Shown here: in pieces, positions 1-10,479 of the stretch | How the letters are laid out: every line of letters begins with the position of its first letter | Numbering within the stretch: position 1 is the stretch's first letter | From: Zygnema cylindricum | Lineage: Eukaryota; Streptophyta; Zygnematophyceae; Zygnematales; Zygnemataceae | Assembly: GCA_037447655.1 (NCBI GenBank) | Contig: JBBHKE010001405.1 | Coordinates: 64,001 to 128,000, forward strand | Direction of reading: 5' to 3' | Length of the DNA stretch: 64,000 nucleotides | Notes under the pieces: generated by a model | Seen by the model: only the letters and a program-made list of their open reading frames with translations | Databases searched by the model: none | Told to the model about the DNA's origin: nothing | Program-made: the position numbers and the translations under genes

Positions 1-440
1 ATTGTTGTACTTATTATTTTTGTTCGTATGATTATTGATCATTTTTTGTTGTTATTGTCATTGTTATTGTGGTTGTTGTGGTTGTGGTTATTGTGGTGTT
101 TGTTGGTGTGGTTGTTGTTGCTGTGGTTGTTATGCTTATGTTTACTATGTTTATGGTTGTTATAGTTGTTGTGGTTCTTCTTGTTATGGTTCTTGTTGTT
201 ATGGTTCATGTTGATATTGTTTTTATTTTTACCATTTGTAGTTGTTATCGTTATTGTTGTTAACGTTATTACTAATATTGTTTCTTTTGTTATTTTTAAT
301 GTTGTTACCGTTGTTTCTGTTCTCTATCGTCAATTTTGTTATCGTTGCTATGCTCTTACCATTACGGTTGTATTATCATTATTGTTATTATCATCATTAA
401 TATTATTGATACGATTACTTGTGGTTTTATAATTATTTTT
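1..440. repeat. Imperfect TTG/TTA trinucleotide tract
   Basis: The plus strand is almost entirely built of ttg, tta, gtt and gtg triplets with scattered substitutions. Both open frames here translate to runs of Val, Leu, Ile and Met and are a by-product of this composition, not genes. The tract probably continues to the left of the window. Confidence 0.85.
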
Positions 441-1094
441 ATTACCTATGATCCCAGTTAGGAACTTAAAAATCGATAACACCTAAATAAGTGTTTTACT
501 AAATTCGCACCCTCAATAATAAAAGATTGAACTATATGTATATGTGTGTGTATTTTTCAACGATTGTATAAGTATGGTTTTTACAACCTACAATGGGGTG
601 GAAAATGTTTAGCAACAAACTATAACCATTTCAATATTTAACATAACAATAATATCATGTATCTTACAAGTACTGGAGAGATGTCGTCTGGCACATGGTT
701 GATAGAGTGCTTCCGCCAAACTGGTTGTTATCTAGAAATCTGTGCCAACCGGCACCCACAAAACCAAACAAAAATGAAACAAGAGAATACGGAGAGGAAA
801 AAAATGATGTCATTGTGCTATATTTCCATCCACAAATGCATTTGTTTGCATACCCTTCCCCCCTCTCCTGACCCCTCTTTCCCTACAAAATTTCTTTTCC
901 GCTTTAAATGATACATTTAAAAATTACGATTTTAACATGAACTTAACAAAACGAGCTGGAAATACTTAAAGCAAAATAAAAAAGGAAGATTGTCTTACAG
1001 AAAAGAAAGAATAAAGGTAAAAAATTCCAAAAAAAATGAGGTGTGCTTGCCTAATGTTTCCCCTATATGCATATGAGCCCTAATGAAATATGTA
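441..1094. other. AT-rich stretch without a recognised gene
   Basis: No open frame has coding character. The stretch contains the first copy of a diverged repeat near 657-765 (described separately). Otherwise I see nothing in it. Confidence 0.5.
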
Positions 1095-2010
1095 TTATTA
1101 CATTTTGTCTCTCGCCCCTCCTCCATTTTGCCCTTCATTCCTTACTTCACATAAAGTATTTCATTTCTTCTTCTTTGTCTTCTTTTTGTATTCTACTTCT
1201 GCTTTCTCCTCCTCCCTCCCCCCTCCTTCCTCTTACTTGTCCTCCTTCCTCCTCTTCCCTCTTTTTCATCTATCGTTCTTCCTCCTCCTTCGCTTTCCCT
1301 TTCACCTTCTCTGACTCCTCCCCTCCGTTTTCCTTCTCCTTCTCCCCTTCCCCGCTTCTCTTTCTCCGTTGCAAATTCGATGTCATCTCAACACAAGGTT
1401 TTTGTTCACGATAGCCTCTTTTCCCTCCCCTCTCTCTCCGTCATAAACCATAACCCTCTAAAGAATAACTTTGATGCCTAACATAAGTAAATTTTTGTGA
1501 ATCTTACAGATAATAGAGACTTGTCAGTTGACCGATGGACGAGGGAACACCACTCAATTGGTTATACGTTAAGTATCTGTGAAACCGAGCATGCCAACCC
1601 AACCACCGCCCCCCCTCACTCCCCGGAAGTGGCTCCAAATTAGTATGGAGTTCAAGGCTATACGCTCAAAGAGGTTTGAGAATGAATTCTTAGTAAATAC
1701 ATTTGAAGGGTTTTTATCCAATCGTACTTACAAAAACTGGTAATCATCCTATTCGTTTTTTACAATCCCTTTTTTATCCCCTCCCATCCTCCACACACCA
1801 TAACCATTTAATGTACGTATTTGATGAAATTTATAATCATATTATCAAGTTTCTTACACTTCTCGGAGGGATGTGAGCCGTCCGATAGACGATGGAATAC
1901 TCCCAGTCAACTGGTTGGCAACTAAATTTCTATGGCACCGAGCATCCCCAACCCACCAACATCCCCGCGGCCCCCTCCCACCTCCAACCAGATGCCTCCA
2001 AATTAATATG
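657..2010 (+). repeat. Three diverged copies of a roughly 110-150-bp repeat (about 657-765, 1,499-1,650, 1,848-2,010)
   Basis: The three segments share an ordered set of short blocks: a 'cttaca' start, a 'gatag/gatgg' block, a block resembling 'aactggttg', then 'tctgtg' or 'tctatg', and 'caaccggc/caccgagc'. The last two also share the tail 'ctccaaattagtatgg' (one mismatch). Copies two and three are closest. The unit is non-coding and of unknown family. The boundaries were set by eye and are approximate. Confidence 0.45.
1095..1440. repeat. Polypyrimidine (CT-rich) tract
   Basis: The plus strand is a long run of C and T with few purines, richest from about 1,190 to 1,370. The open frames here encode Ser/Pro/Phe/Leu-rich low-complexity peptides and are composition artefacts. 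Such tracts can form triplex DNA, but nothing here shows function. Confidence 0.8.
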
Positions 2011-2169
2011 GCAATGAGGAAACAAAAATAAAACGGTATGAATGTTTACCATAACAAGAATGGATTTGTATATGATTTATCCAAAATTTCCCGCATTTGT
2101 TGATTGGACCCATAAAAATTTCACCACATCAGAAGAATTCACAACCAAGATAATATAAAAAATCTTTTA

Positions 2170-2528
2170 CAAAGGCACCATCACCATTGTACACGGTTTT
2201 ATGCAATACACATAAATTATGCACAAAGGTTTTTCTTACTGTCCTCTCGCTCTAACAAAAGTTGTTTTTCCTATGTCACTATCGTTACCTTTAGAATTCA
2301 AAACACGGAAAACGTGGCCCCCACTATCACTACAAAAGGTTGTGGATTTACACAGGGACGCCTCAACGAACCAAGACCATGTGCTAGACCGAAAGCATAA
2401 TACGTATACAAACGAAAAAAAACGTACAAACTTCAAAAAACCAAACCGAACGAACAAGACCGAAGTGAACTGTACAATTTGACTCTCATACACGGCCAAT
2501 CTGTCGATTCTCACAATGCCCTCTAACA
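2170..2528 (-). repeat. Probable 3' LTR of the decayed minus-strand Copia element
   Basis: Immediately downstream (minus strand) of the decayed RNase H end there is a purine-rich tract (2,529-2,541) followed by TGTTAGAGGG, the usual layout of a polypurine tract and LTR start. The other end of the LTR cannot be placed, so the lower coordinate is a guess. Confidence 0.45.
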
Positions 2529-2541
2529 TTCCCCCTCTTAT

Positions 2542-3870
2542 TGTGAAAATCCTTTTACGTCACACCAAGCCTATTTTCAGTCTATTCCTCACAAAGAAAT
2601 ATTGCATAGCTGACATTGTGAGCATGTGCAAAACCTCCTCAATAGTTCGTATAAAAGTAGCCTCCAACTACTTATCACTCAAAACAATTCGAATAGAGTG
2701 CCATTGAATCCTAGTATGTTTCCTCCTCTTATAAAACACCGGATTCCTAATCAATGTCATTGAACTCATGCCTTTTGAAAATATTCTCACACATCCGATA
2801 ATAATGCCTAACTCTCCAAGCATCTCCTTCACCCAAATCGAAGCTTTTCTAGCATGACGCCACGTACTCAGCCGTACCGACCAAATATCGGAAGATTCAT
2901 TTTATGGCTTCCTAAAAAATATTCTTTGGCGTCTGCTGGCTACTGAAATCGTAGCGGGAATTTCCATTATGGTCCCAACACTCAACAGGCAATCGATTGC
3001 CTCCCTGTTCAAATCATCTACAGTTCCAAATTTTTGACTTACTACTACACTTACAGATCTAAAGGAGTTGAATGTAGTTTAGCATCAGTGATAAAGAATC
3101 TTGCCAAAATATTCTTACTATATTGGCCCTCCTTTAACTCTTTCTCTGAAACATCACGAATTATCTCAATTCCCAAAACATATCTCAATTCTTCTCACTT
3201 CTTCTTCTTCTTCTTTCACATCCGTCAACTTAAAATGCAGTTCAAATGCACCTTTAACTCATTAAGTTGAGGAAACTATCTTCTGACATGATTTTAACAT
3301 CCTCATGAACTGAAAAGGTGACATGGTCCTCGCCTTCAACATTTACATATACGGTAAAATCTGCAATAGTCCTCACAAAACTGAAATATTATAATACCTT
3401 GTGCAGACAGAAATACAAGGTTCTTTGCGCTTCTTTCAAGCCGTACAACAACTTTCGTATTCTCCACACTATTCCAGGTTTTTATGTCAACCCCCTTATA
3501 TCTTTGTATAGACATCCTTCTTTAAATATCCACTCAGAAAATTCGTCTTCACATCCATCTAACGGATGTGGTCGGCTGCCACCAAAACCGCAGTCATTCT
3601 CTACAAATCGAATTTCATCACAGGAGCATAGGTTTCCGAATAGTCCACTCCTTCCTGTTAAAACCCTTTACATCCAAGAATTTCATAACCTTTTCAGATG
3701 CGCCAGTCTTCATCTTAAATACCCATTTAGCATCGAACACCTTCTTCCTAACCGGCAGCTCTACCTCCTCAAATGTACGATTATCTACAATAGATTTGTG
3801 GACTTTCTCCCACGCTTCCATTTACAACCCTAATCCCTTGAATCTCTCGCCTCAGAGATTCACCTCTGTA
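2542..3870 (-). pseudogene. Decayed Ty1/Copia reverse transcriptase-RNase H
   Basis: Read on the minus strand in several frames this matches the C-terminal half of a Copia polyprotein. From high to low coordinates: an 'EAWEKVHKSIVDNRTFEEV' segment with 'KWVFKMK' (3,618-3,821) as in the pre-RT linker and RT start; 'MDVKTNFLSGYLKKDVY' near 3,530; 'LLYGLKEA' near 3,440; 'TVYVNVEGEDHVTFSVHEDV' in place of the catalytic YVDD region near 3,340; and near 2,650-2,730 an RNase H tail resembling 'NPVFYKRRKHTRIQWHSIR'. Stops and frameshifts break it throughout. Its family differs from the E and D elements elsewhere in the window. No gag or integrase was recognised upstream. It is an old, dead copy. Confidence 0.7.
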
Positions 3871-4439
3871 TGAGATTGCAGATAGTTCCGAACATCGTCT
3901 CACTTACTAATTGCTATAAGAGAATATCATTCTCACAATTACAAGATCAAATACAAGATGCAAAGCATTTGGCTTCCTTAGAATTGGCTCAAAAATATCA
4001 CTTGGTCCAAATTACAGAAGAAGATGCATCAACGACTACATTTCGCATACCAATTGGCTATTTGCAGTACTTTCTACAAAAAAATGCGCACTTGGCAAAA
4101 CTTTCGGTATGCACAATATCCAAAACTCGTCGGACATGGTTTTCATGTTCTTCTCAATATACAGGTAAAACCAGCACAAAATTGCCCAACAACGGCCGCT
4201 ATATCTATACTTACAGTGCGACCCACACTTTCTACGTAAATATAAGCTTGGACGGTCTTGCAAATAGCTTTTTCTTATGCAAAATTTCAAAAATCCGTCG
4301 GATTTTTTTTTTACATGTGAAAAAAAGGATGTCACATAGGCTAAACTATAACAAAACTAGCCCAACAACGTTGAGAAACAATAGTTCATCGCATATTTCA
4401 AAGTAACCAATGTTTTGGTCACATAGAATCATAATTACA
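3871..4439. other. Unassigned stretch with a possible internal duplication
   Basis: Two segments, about 4,068-4,195 and 4,227-4,372, share ordered blocks ('ctttctac', 'cttg-caaa', 'cgtcgga', 'agcccaacaacg' or 'tgcccaacaacg'), suggesting an old tandem duplication. The open frames on both strands show no recognisable domain. Confidence 0.3.
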
Positions 4440-6000
4440 AATGTGGTACTAACACAAAATAAAAAGCCTTCCTGCATTGTTGACCAGCGGGAGTCAAAGA
4501 ATGTCCAAGACCTTTGGTCTTTTTTACGAACTGCTAATTACATCGAGAAGTTTATTTAAGGTTACATCAACGTTTTCCAACCTTGAAGTTGCCTAATTAG
4601 GGCCACAACCAGATGGGAATGGACTATCAAATGCGTCCGAGCCCAACCAGATGGGAAATGGGCTAAATGGGATCGATGCTAAATGGGTATTTAAGTGAGG
4701 GTATCCCCTCAAATGTCAGGATGCCTTCGAAGGAAATAAATGGAACCTTATTGATGCTCCAATCCTCTCATATTAATCCATCAAAGTCGTATAAGTAAGT
4801 CGTCGTTGCAGTGTTGTCAAAAACGTAGACTAACTACTTCCTTTCAAATCATGACTCATTAACACGATCGATCTTAATTGTTTTGCAAAAGAGCGAGAAC
4901 CGGTAGTTATCGCTTATGCACTTCTAGTATGGTGATGGTGTCGGGTTGAAGGAGGTCATACTTTTCTTCGGACCTATGTTTTCCCTTTAAGCTACAATAT
5001 CGTATGTGACTGACAAATGTTGCATTTTCTCTAAGTGGCAAGAACCGTTACATATAATGTTAAGGTATCCATTGGTCCCAACTAGGAGTGAAATGTCCAA
5101 ACGCGGAATTTATATCACCTTTAGAATAGATATCGTCTCACCTTCAAAGTTATACTCCACAAGTGATATCTAGCCAGCTTCTGTTGCGGTTCTCAATATT
5201 TTATGTTAAGCATATCATAATAGACATAATGGCTAACGGAAAAAAAGGAGTCACAATAGTGGCGACCCGCAATATGGAGGAAGAATCTACCCGAAAGTGG
5301 ATCTAACTCAAGTGCTAAGAGATAAGGAACAAAAGAAATTTATCATCTCACGGATTATAACATTCTATTTCCGGAAACCTTACGTGCTGCTAATACCACC
5401 AAGCATTTTACACGATTGTTTACATTTCAATCATTTTAAACGAATGTCCTAAACTATATATTCCCATGGGGTACATCTCAACGAGATAAACCTATCATTA
5501 CACACAGTTGAGTTGCTATAAAACGTCCAAATCTCGACACCATCATAGTCTAACGTAAGATTGGATTTCATCATGCAAATGCCCGTGATGAGACAAGGAC
5601 ACATTGCAAATCTTGTGTTCGTTGATCACCACATGGAACGTTCTACTTCAACTAATAGTGATTCGGAGAAAAAAAAATGCATAAACTGCGTGTTGAAACT
5701 TTCAGATGAGTTCACCACCGGCTTAGACGATCTATTCATAATTTTTTTCTGACAAGAGATTTGTAGAGGTCGTCATACATGCTAAGGTATGTCTAGATAT
5801 TTCCAACTGGAATTAAATGGAAGACGGAAAGAGTCAAGCATTTGCTCAAATAACAATTTTTTCTCTACAGCATCTTGTGGTCCCCCAACACGAAAACTAA
5901 CATGATTCTTATAATTCGTAAATTGTCCTTTTACGGAGGCATATCACAAAACCACGAAAGGTACATGAGTTAGACCACTTACAACGCTCATCTGGGTGAG
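4440..6000 (+). pseudogene. Decayed Ty3/Gypsy pol (RT/RNase H to integrase)
   Basis: Three plus-strand islands keep Gypsy pol order. At about 4,480-4,565 the frame reads 'ESKNVQDLWSFLRTANYIEKFI', like the end of RT where Gypsy elements have a V-K-x-x-Q-S-F-L-G-x-A-N-Y-Y-R-x-F-I motif. Near 4,890-4,925 'KEREPVVIAYALL' resembles the RNase H 'RPVAYASR' block. At 5,555-5,650 'MDFIMQMPVMRQGHIANLVFVD' resembles the integrase core start (D-F-I-x-x-L-P, then a V-V-D strand). Stops and frameshifts are frequent, and no LTR or gag could be tied to it. The assignment rests on short motifs read by eye. The integrase island is the strongest. Confidence 0.5.
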
Positions 6001-8229
6001 TGGTAATATGTTACCTGGTTTCAAAATTATTTTCGCCAATATCATTGAAGCAATCCATCACACAACATACATTTTTCTCCGGGCGACTCAAAATCCACAC
6101 ATGATATGCACTGGTAAACGCCCAAAATCCGTAAATTTGAGCTAGACAATGACGTGCTGTTGAATGTAACCACTTAGGTTTAAAATTTACTTGCTTCACA
6201 AAATTTCCACCTAGTTGAGTTTGGCTATTTAGGGCAATGCAATGTTTTGACAAATTGGCGTATGATCTCTTTTTATTGAGATGTTTCACTATACGACTCC
6301 AATTATGACGGCCTTGGAAGTGTGATATCGCGCACTTATACTCATTAGTGTTGTTTACGACTGTGAAGTGGATCGCGCCATTAGTCACAAATATTCCTAA
6401 AACGTTCATACTTCTCAAAGGGAATTCCTCATAAATAGGGTGGGTACAAAAAAAGTATAAAAAAAAAGAGACTAAAAGGATATTTTACCACACATCCCAT
6501 CGCCCAACAATTTTGTGTTGGCATCCGTTGTTAAGGAATAAACACCAATTTGTCATTCTTCACTCAAGAAGGGCAATCCCTTAAAGAATAACTCTTAGAA
6601 TGGTCACTTTTTGTGTGTGTCTTCACGCAGATAGGAACTTCTCAAAATGAGAAGAGATGGAACGAAATTGGGGCTATTTGTTGTTCATTACATCTTGAAC
6701 CTACCACTAAGCGTTTAATCAGGTTGAAAAATAGTCAGATAGCTTAACAACTAAGTTGTGCTAGAATAGCTGTGTATGTGATTGACGACCAGTCCCTGCA
6801 AGTGGGTATAAGGTTTTCATCATATGTGGGTAGGTTTTTGCCCTTACCCGCAAACATTGTGTTAGGGTACACCCAATTGAACCCCCATTTCCGTTTCTGT
6901 TCCGTGTACAACTCACGGGGTCTTGCTTCTGTTGATTGGTTTTTTCTTTTTTTAAGTTTCTACACTCATAATCATACTATTTTTTTTGAAAGACAGATCA
7001 TTCCAACCCATTGTCATTAGTGGCCCTTTGCAGTATCACCGCATGAAGCCACAAGGACTAGTTCATTTAAGCGTACAACGGGATCTGTAAGACAATGCGT
7101 ACGACGAGATTCGACAAGACGAACTGCTTTATAGAAACCTAGAGTGGGATTGTTCATATAAAGCAAAGAGTTGAGATGTCTCGTAGCCAAAGAATCTTGT
7201 TCGCTAAATCCCATCATCATAAAATAAGTAGCAATTGGGAGAACATTACGCATTACCCGTAGTGTATGGCCCTAGAGGGGTGTAACCTTGGAGGCTACAT
7301 CCTACGCTTCAGGATGTGTGTCTAATGGATTGATTTCCGAGGGAGTCTCCTTGTACGAACCCCATCACAAAGACTCCTTCATGAATACTTGGACAGGTTT
7401 CATATTGATGTTCTTGTGAACGAATTGTTTGGTCCGTAGGTTGATTTTTTACAATCAGGTGAGGCGTCTTCAAATGTCATGCGTGAGGGATAATCAGTGC
7501 GAAGGGAGTATGACCTACCATTATGCTATGCTACCTACATTTAGCAAGTAGTGGAATAAAGGCTACCCTTTTTCTTAGTAATAACTTATTTTTTCCTGCT
7601 ATACATCATTCCACAGGATGATCTTATTATAGTTGACAGATGGAGTGCAAGATTGGCCTACCTAGAAGGTAAATACTTGCCTCCATTACTGTTAGCAAGT
7701 ACATGTGTACCTTTTTTTCGAAATCGCTTACACATAAGATACATGATTTCGTTATTTTGAAAGCTGTGACTAACGGGTTAACCTGTAGTTAACCTATAGC
7801 ACAAGCTAATAAGAGGGCTCAACGTACCTGCGATTATTCAGTTATCCACGTCATTGTCTTAGCTTTTTTTTTTTTTTTTTTATCTTTTGTCTAAATGTAA
7901 GGAAAAAGAGAGCAAACCGACAAACTGAAAACACAGAAATCCCCCTCTTGCCCCCTTCCCACCTTCAAACCCTTCCCACCCCATCCCACCTCACCCATGT
8001 CGATAAAAAAACACTATCCCAAAAGGAAATCGAATGTAAAATGCACTTTCCTATGTACATAAAGCTTATGAAACTGTATCTTTTCCTCAGATTCTTCGTT
8101 TCCGACAAATCTCCCGACCTATTGTTCACTCACAAGTATTTCAAAGCGGTGAGGTTCCCAATCTCCTCTGGAATCCTCCCCCCTAATTGCATCCCAGGAA
8201 GATACCTGCAACTCCCCATGCCCCCCATT
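6001..8229. other. Unassigned non-repetitive stretch
   Basis: The longest open frame is on the minus strand, 6,011-6,418 (135 codons). It has no signal peptide, zinc knuckle or protease/polymerase motif that I recognise, and its composition does not stand out. A minus-strand frame at 7,017-7,253 is similar. They could be debris of the preceding Gypsy element or chance. A poly-T run lies at about 7,866-7,881. Nothing else is seen. Confidence 0.35.
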
Positions 8230-8585
8230 GGTCGATAGACGAGGTCCCTTCCCTCTCTACCCACCCCTCCTCCCTCGCCTCCCACTCCTTTTTTGTATAC
8301 TGAAAGGGATATTTCCATCTCCGTCCTATTTGCAGTCGAATGATTACTCTCATTCTCCTCTCCTTTCCCCCTTTCCCCCTTTTCCCAACCGTCCTTTCCC
8401 CACCATTGCTATTCAAAGAAATATTGGGACTCCCCACATAGTGGTCTTTAAACAGGTTACCAAGATTCTTTTCTATCCCTGCCCCTCTCCCCTCCCCCTT
8501 ATGTATAATAAAGAGGTGTTTGCACCTGCTTTTCATTTTTTCTGAAACAGTACTTTGATTCCCTCTCCCCTCTCTCTATCCTCCC
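8230..8585. repeat. Second polypyrimidine tract
   Basis: CT-rich plus strand, interrupted near 8,410-8,460. Frames on both strands here are compositional. It resembles the 1.1-1.4 kb tract in composition but I see no clear sequence homology between them. Confidence 0.7.
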
Positions 8586-8635
8586 TTCTATCTCCTCCAA
8601 CTCACTGACCCACCAAATTCTTAATGTCTACACAG

Positions 8636-8850
8636 AATCAATCGGAATTCAGTGCGGAATGCAGTGATCAATTCAAATTCAGTGCGGAATTCAGTGAACA
8701 ATCGAGATTCAGTGCGGAATTCCAATGATTAATTGAAATTCAGTGCGGAATTCAGCCATCAATTCAATTTTAGTGCGTAATTTAGTGCGGAATTTAGTGC
8801 GCAATGCAGCAGTGATCAGATAAAATTCAGTGCGGAATTCAATGCGTATC
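8636..8850 (+). repeat. Short tandem repeat around 'attcagtgcggaattcagtg'
   Basis: The block 'attcagtgcggaattc' or a close variant recurs about every 30 bp, with a spacer resembling 'gatcaattcaa', for roughly seven to eight diverged units. EcoRI-like GAATTC is regenerated in most units. It lies just downstream (minus strand) of the candidate secreted-protein gene. It is non-coding as far as can be seen. Confidence 0.8.
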
Positions 8851-8884
8851 CGTCACGGAAAAGAGTGCACGCGGCGACAATCAC

Positions 8885-9246
8885 TCACACTTCGTACACG
8901 CGACCCTCGGCGTCGCAGCGGAAAGCGGTTCCCTCCGTGTACCCCACGTAGCACCGGATCGCGGGAAAATCAAGCAGATTCGTGAAACCCGCGCGCACCT
9001 TCTTCAAAGTCGAATCTGCAGCAGCAGTAGTGGCAATAGGCGCGTGTGAGGAGCCAATTAGGACGAGGTTTGGCACGTGCGGAAGCATGGATTGCGGACA
9101 AAGTACAGGGGGAAAAGGAAGGTCAAAGGAGGGGAAAACGTACTGTCTGACTCTTGCATGGGTCCAGGGTAGGGTGTATCTCCCAGTACGAGTGCCACGT
9201 GGCACAGAAAGATGAGAAGCTTTGCGAGGACCATGGTGCCTGCCAT
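8885..9246 (-). CDS. Candidate two-exon gene for a small secreted protein (77 aa)
   Basis: On the minus strand an ATG at 9,246 opens a frame whose first residues contain a hydrophobic core, 'LAKLLIFLCHVALVLG', typical of a signal peptide with cleavage near residue 22. A GTACGT splice-donor match follows at 9,143-9,138, and a pyrimidine-containing stretch ends in CTGCAG at 9,021-9,016. Joining 9,246-9,144 to 9,015-8,885 keeps the frame exactly (103 + 131 nt) and gives a mature part with 'RCYVGYTEG' and two cysteines before a stop. Upstream in-frame ATGs exist at 9,270, and another lies downstream at 9,234. A second donor-like GTGAGT overlaps the stop, so a third exon is possible. No family is recognised. 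The cysteine-poor end does not establish any known secreted fold. The evidence is the signal peptide plus frame-preserving splice sites; chance is not excluded. Confidence 0.4.
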
Positions 9247-10232
9247 GGTTGCGCGGTCGCCACGTGTCACACGATGTAAAATGTTGCTTAGCGAAAGGTT
9301 CTAATTTTCTTTCACTAGGCTCGGTTTTTTGGCTCGGTTTGCTAACAGGTGTGCACCCGTTTCTACTTTGTGAAGGAGAATATAAACCGACTGGCGTTAC
9401 TATGACGTCACCAAAAGAGATGATGTACTTTTTTGTCGTTTGCTGAACAAAAATCTCCAAATATATTTCCAAATATATTTGGACGTATTCTCAGTAAGGT
9501 CTTTTGCACTACAGAACTGTAATATTGAGAACGTTCACTTTCGAGCGTGCCTTTTGCACGTGTGAAAAAATGTTCGTTTTTTCCAGCGGTTTTCGGCGGG
9601 TAAAAGGTCGTTATATTCGTTTTTAGTTGAACTCTCCCGGTCTACAGGTAAACCTAAAAAACTTTACTGTACCGTACTTTATTGTACTGTACCGTTATAC
9701 AATGCGATCCTTTTCGCACTAACCGTATTATATAACTGACTCTGTCGTTTTGATTCCCTTAAAATCCACGCTCACCTTAAAGAACATTTCGCATTGATAG
9801 TAAGAAGTACAGTAGACAAGATCAAATCGAAACGGCCGACATGTCATTGTACTTCTTATTTGTCTTTTCCCATGTCCTTTTTTAACATTAAGGGATGCTG
9901 ACTAGGCTTCCTGCTGTACCGCAGATTCTATGAAGGTCCACGTTGCCTGAGAGGATGTACGTTAAGACAGGTATTAGGGAGTGTCCCCATGTAACCGAAA
10001 CTTTGAAACGCTACTTTGGATTTTAGCGCAGATTTTACGGTGTAATTTTCAAAGTGTGCATATTGATAGGATCGATACACACAAGGATAGAAGGAAGACA
10101 AGATGTAATGCGGAAGCAAAAGATATCAAGAAGAAGACACTCCAGCAAAAGACAAATATATTTCAGAAAAAAAAAAACCACGTACTTAAATAGCGTTATT
10201 AATTGTATTTCAGGTTTTTTTTTTTGAAAAAA
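9247..10232. other. Unassigned stretch
   Basis: A 14-bp perfect palindrome CCAAATATATTTGG (9,469-9,482) is preceded directly by a second copy of its first 12 bases (9,457-9,468). This may act as a promoter-region element for the minus-strand gene at 8,885-9,246, but that is inference. No other coding signal is seen. Confidence 0.35.
10069..10166 (+). repeat. Dispersed repeat, partner of 27,239-27,336
   Basis: About 98 bp that match the reverse complement of 27,239-27,336 with scattered differences, including the blocks 'atgcggaagcaaaagata' and 'agacaaatatatttca'. The two copies lie in opposite orientation 17 kb apart. The family is unknown. Confidence 0.75.
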
Positions 10233-10479
10233 GGGCACCGAATTGGCGTTATATACTCTAATAGCGATTGGCGGTGTACTGTATTTTTTATTCATGGATT
10301 GTACTTGGAGTTCAACGCATTTGTACGGTTTAGTTTTTGTTGCGTAAAACGAGGACCGTGGTCCTCTGGACCAAAGAAGAAACAACGATCTGCTGTACAG
10401 TTCGTACTTTGTACAAACTATATGTAACAGGACTACACCGTGAATCGCTATTAGCGTTAATAACGCTACTTCGGTGCCC
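10233..10479. mobile_element. MITE-like element with 46-bp terminal inverted repeats
   Basis: The left end (10,233-10,278) and the reverse complement of the right end (10,434-10,479) align without gaps over 46 positions with 39 identities, both starting GGGCACCGAA and ending CGGTGTA. The 155-bp interior has no coding capacity. The right arm itself contains a small palindrome, AGCGTTA-a-TAACGCT. No unambiguous target-site duplication is visible, but 'ttaaatag-gtta-taatt' blocks lie about 40 bp to the left and 20 bp to the right. The superfamily cannot be assigned from the termini. Confidence 0.7.

Noticed and set aside
69-432. Two overlapping open frames rich in Val, Leu and Ile
   Set aside because: They come from the TTG/TTA triplet tract and have no domain, start context or varied composition.
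1067-1414. Ser/Pro/Phe-rich open frames
   Set aside because: They are translations of the polypyrimidine tract.
6011-6418. 135-codon minus-strand frame as a real gene
   Set aside because: No recognisable motif, no support from splice or promoter signals, and it is near decayed Gypsy sequence; mentioned only in the region note.
8130-8545. Open frames on both strands, Gly/Arg-rich or Pro/Phe-rich
   Set aside because: Composition artefacts of the second CT-rich tract; both strands are open for the same reason.
8885-9472. Single 195-codon minus-strand frame as one uninterrupted protein
   Set aside because: The upstream part of this frame has no signal or domain, while the spliced reading uses a better start, a signal peptide and splice sites. 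I kept the two-exon model at low confidence.
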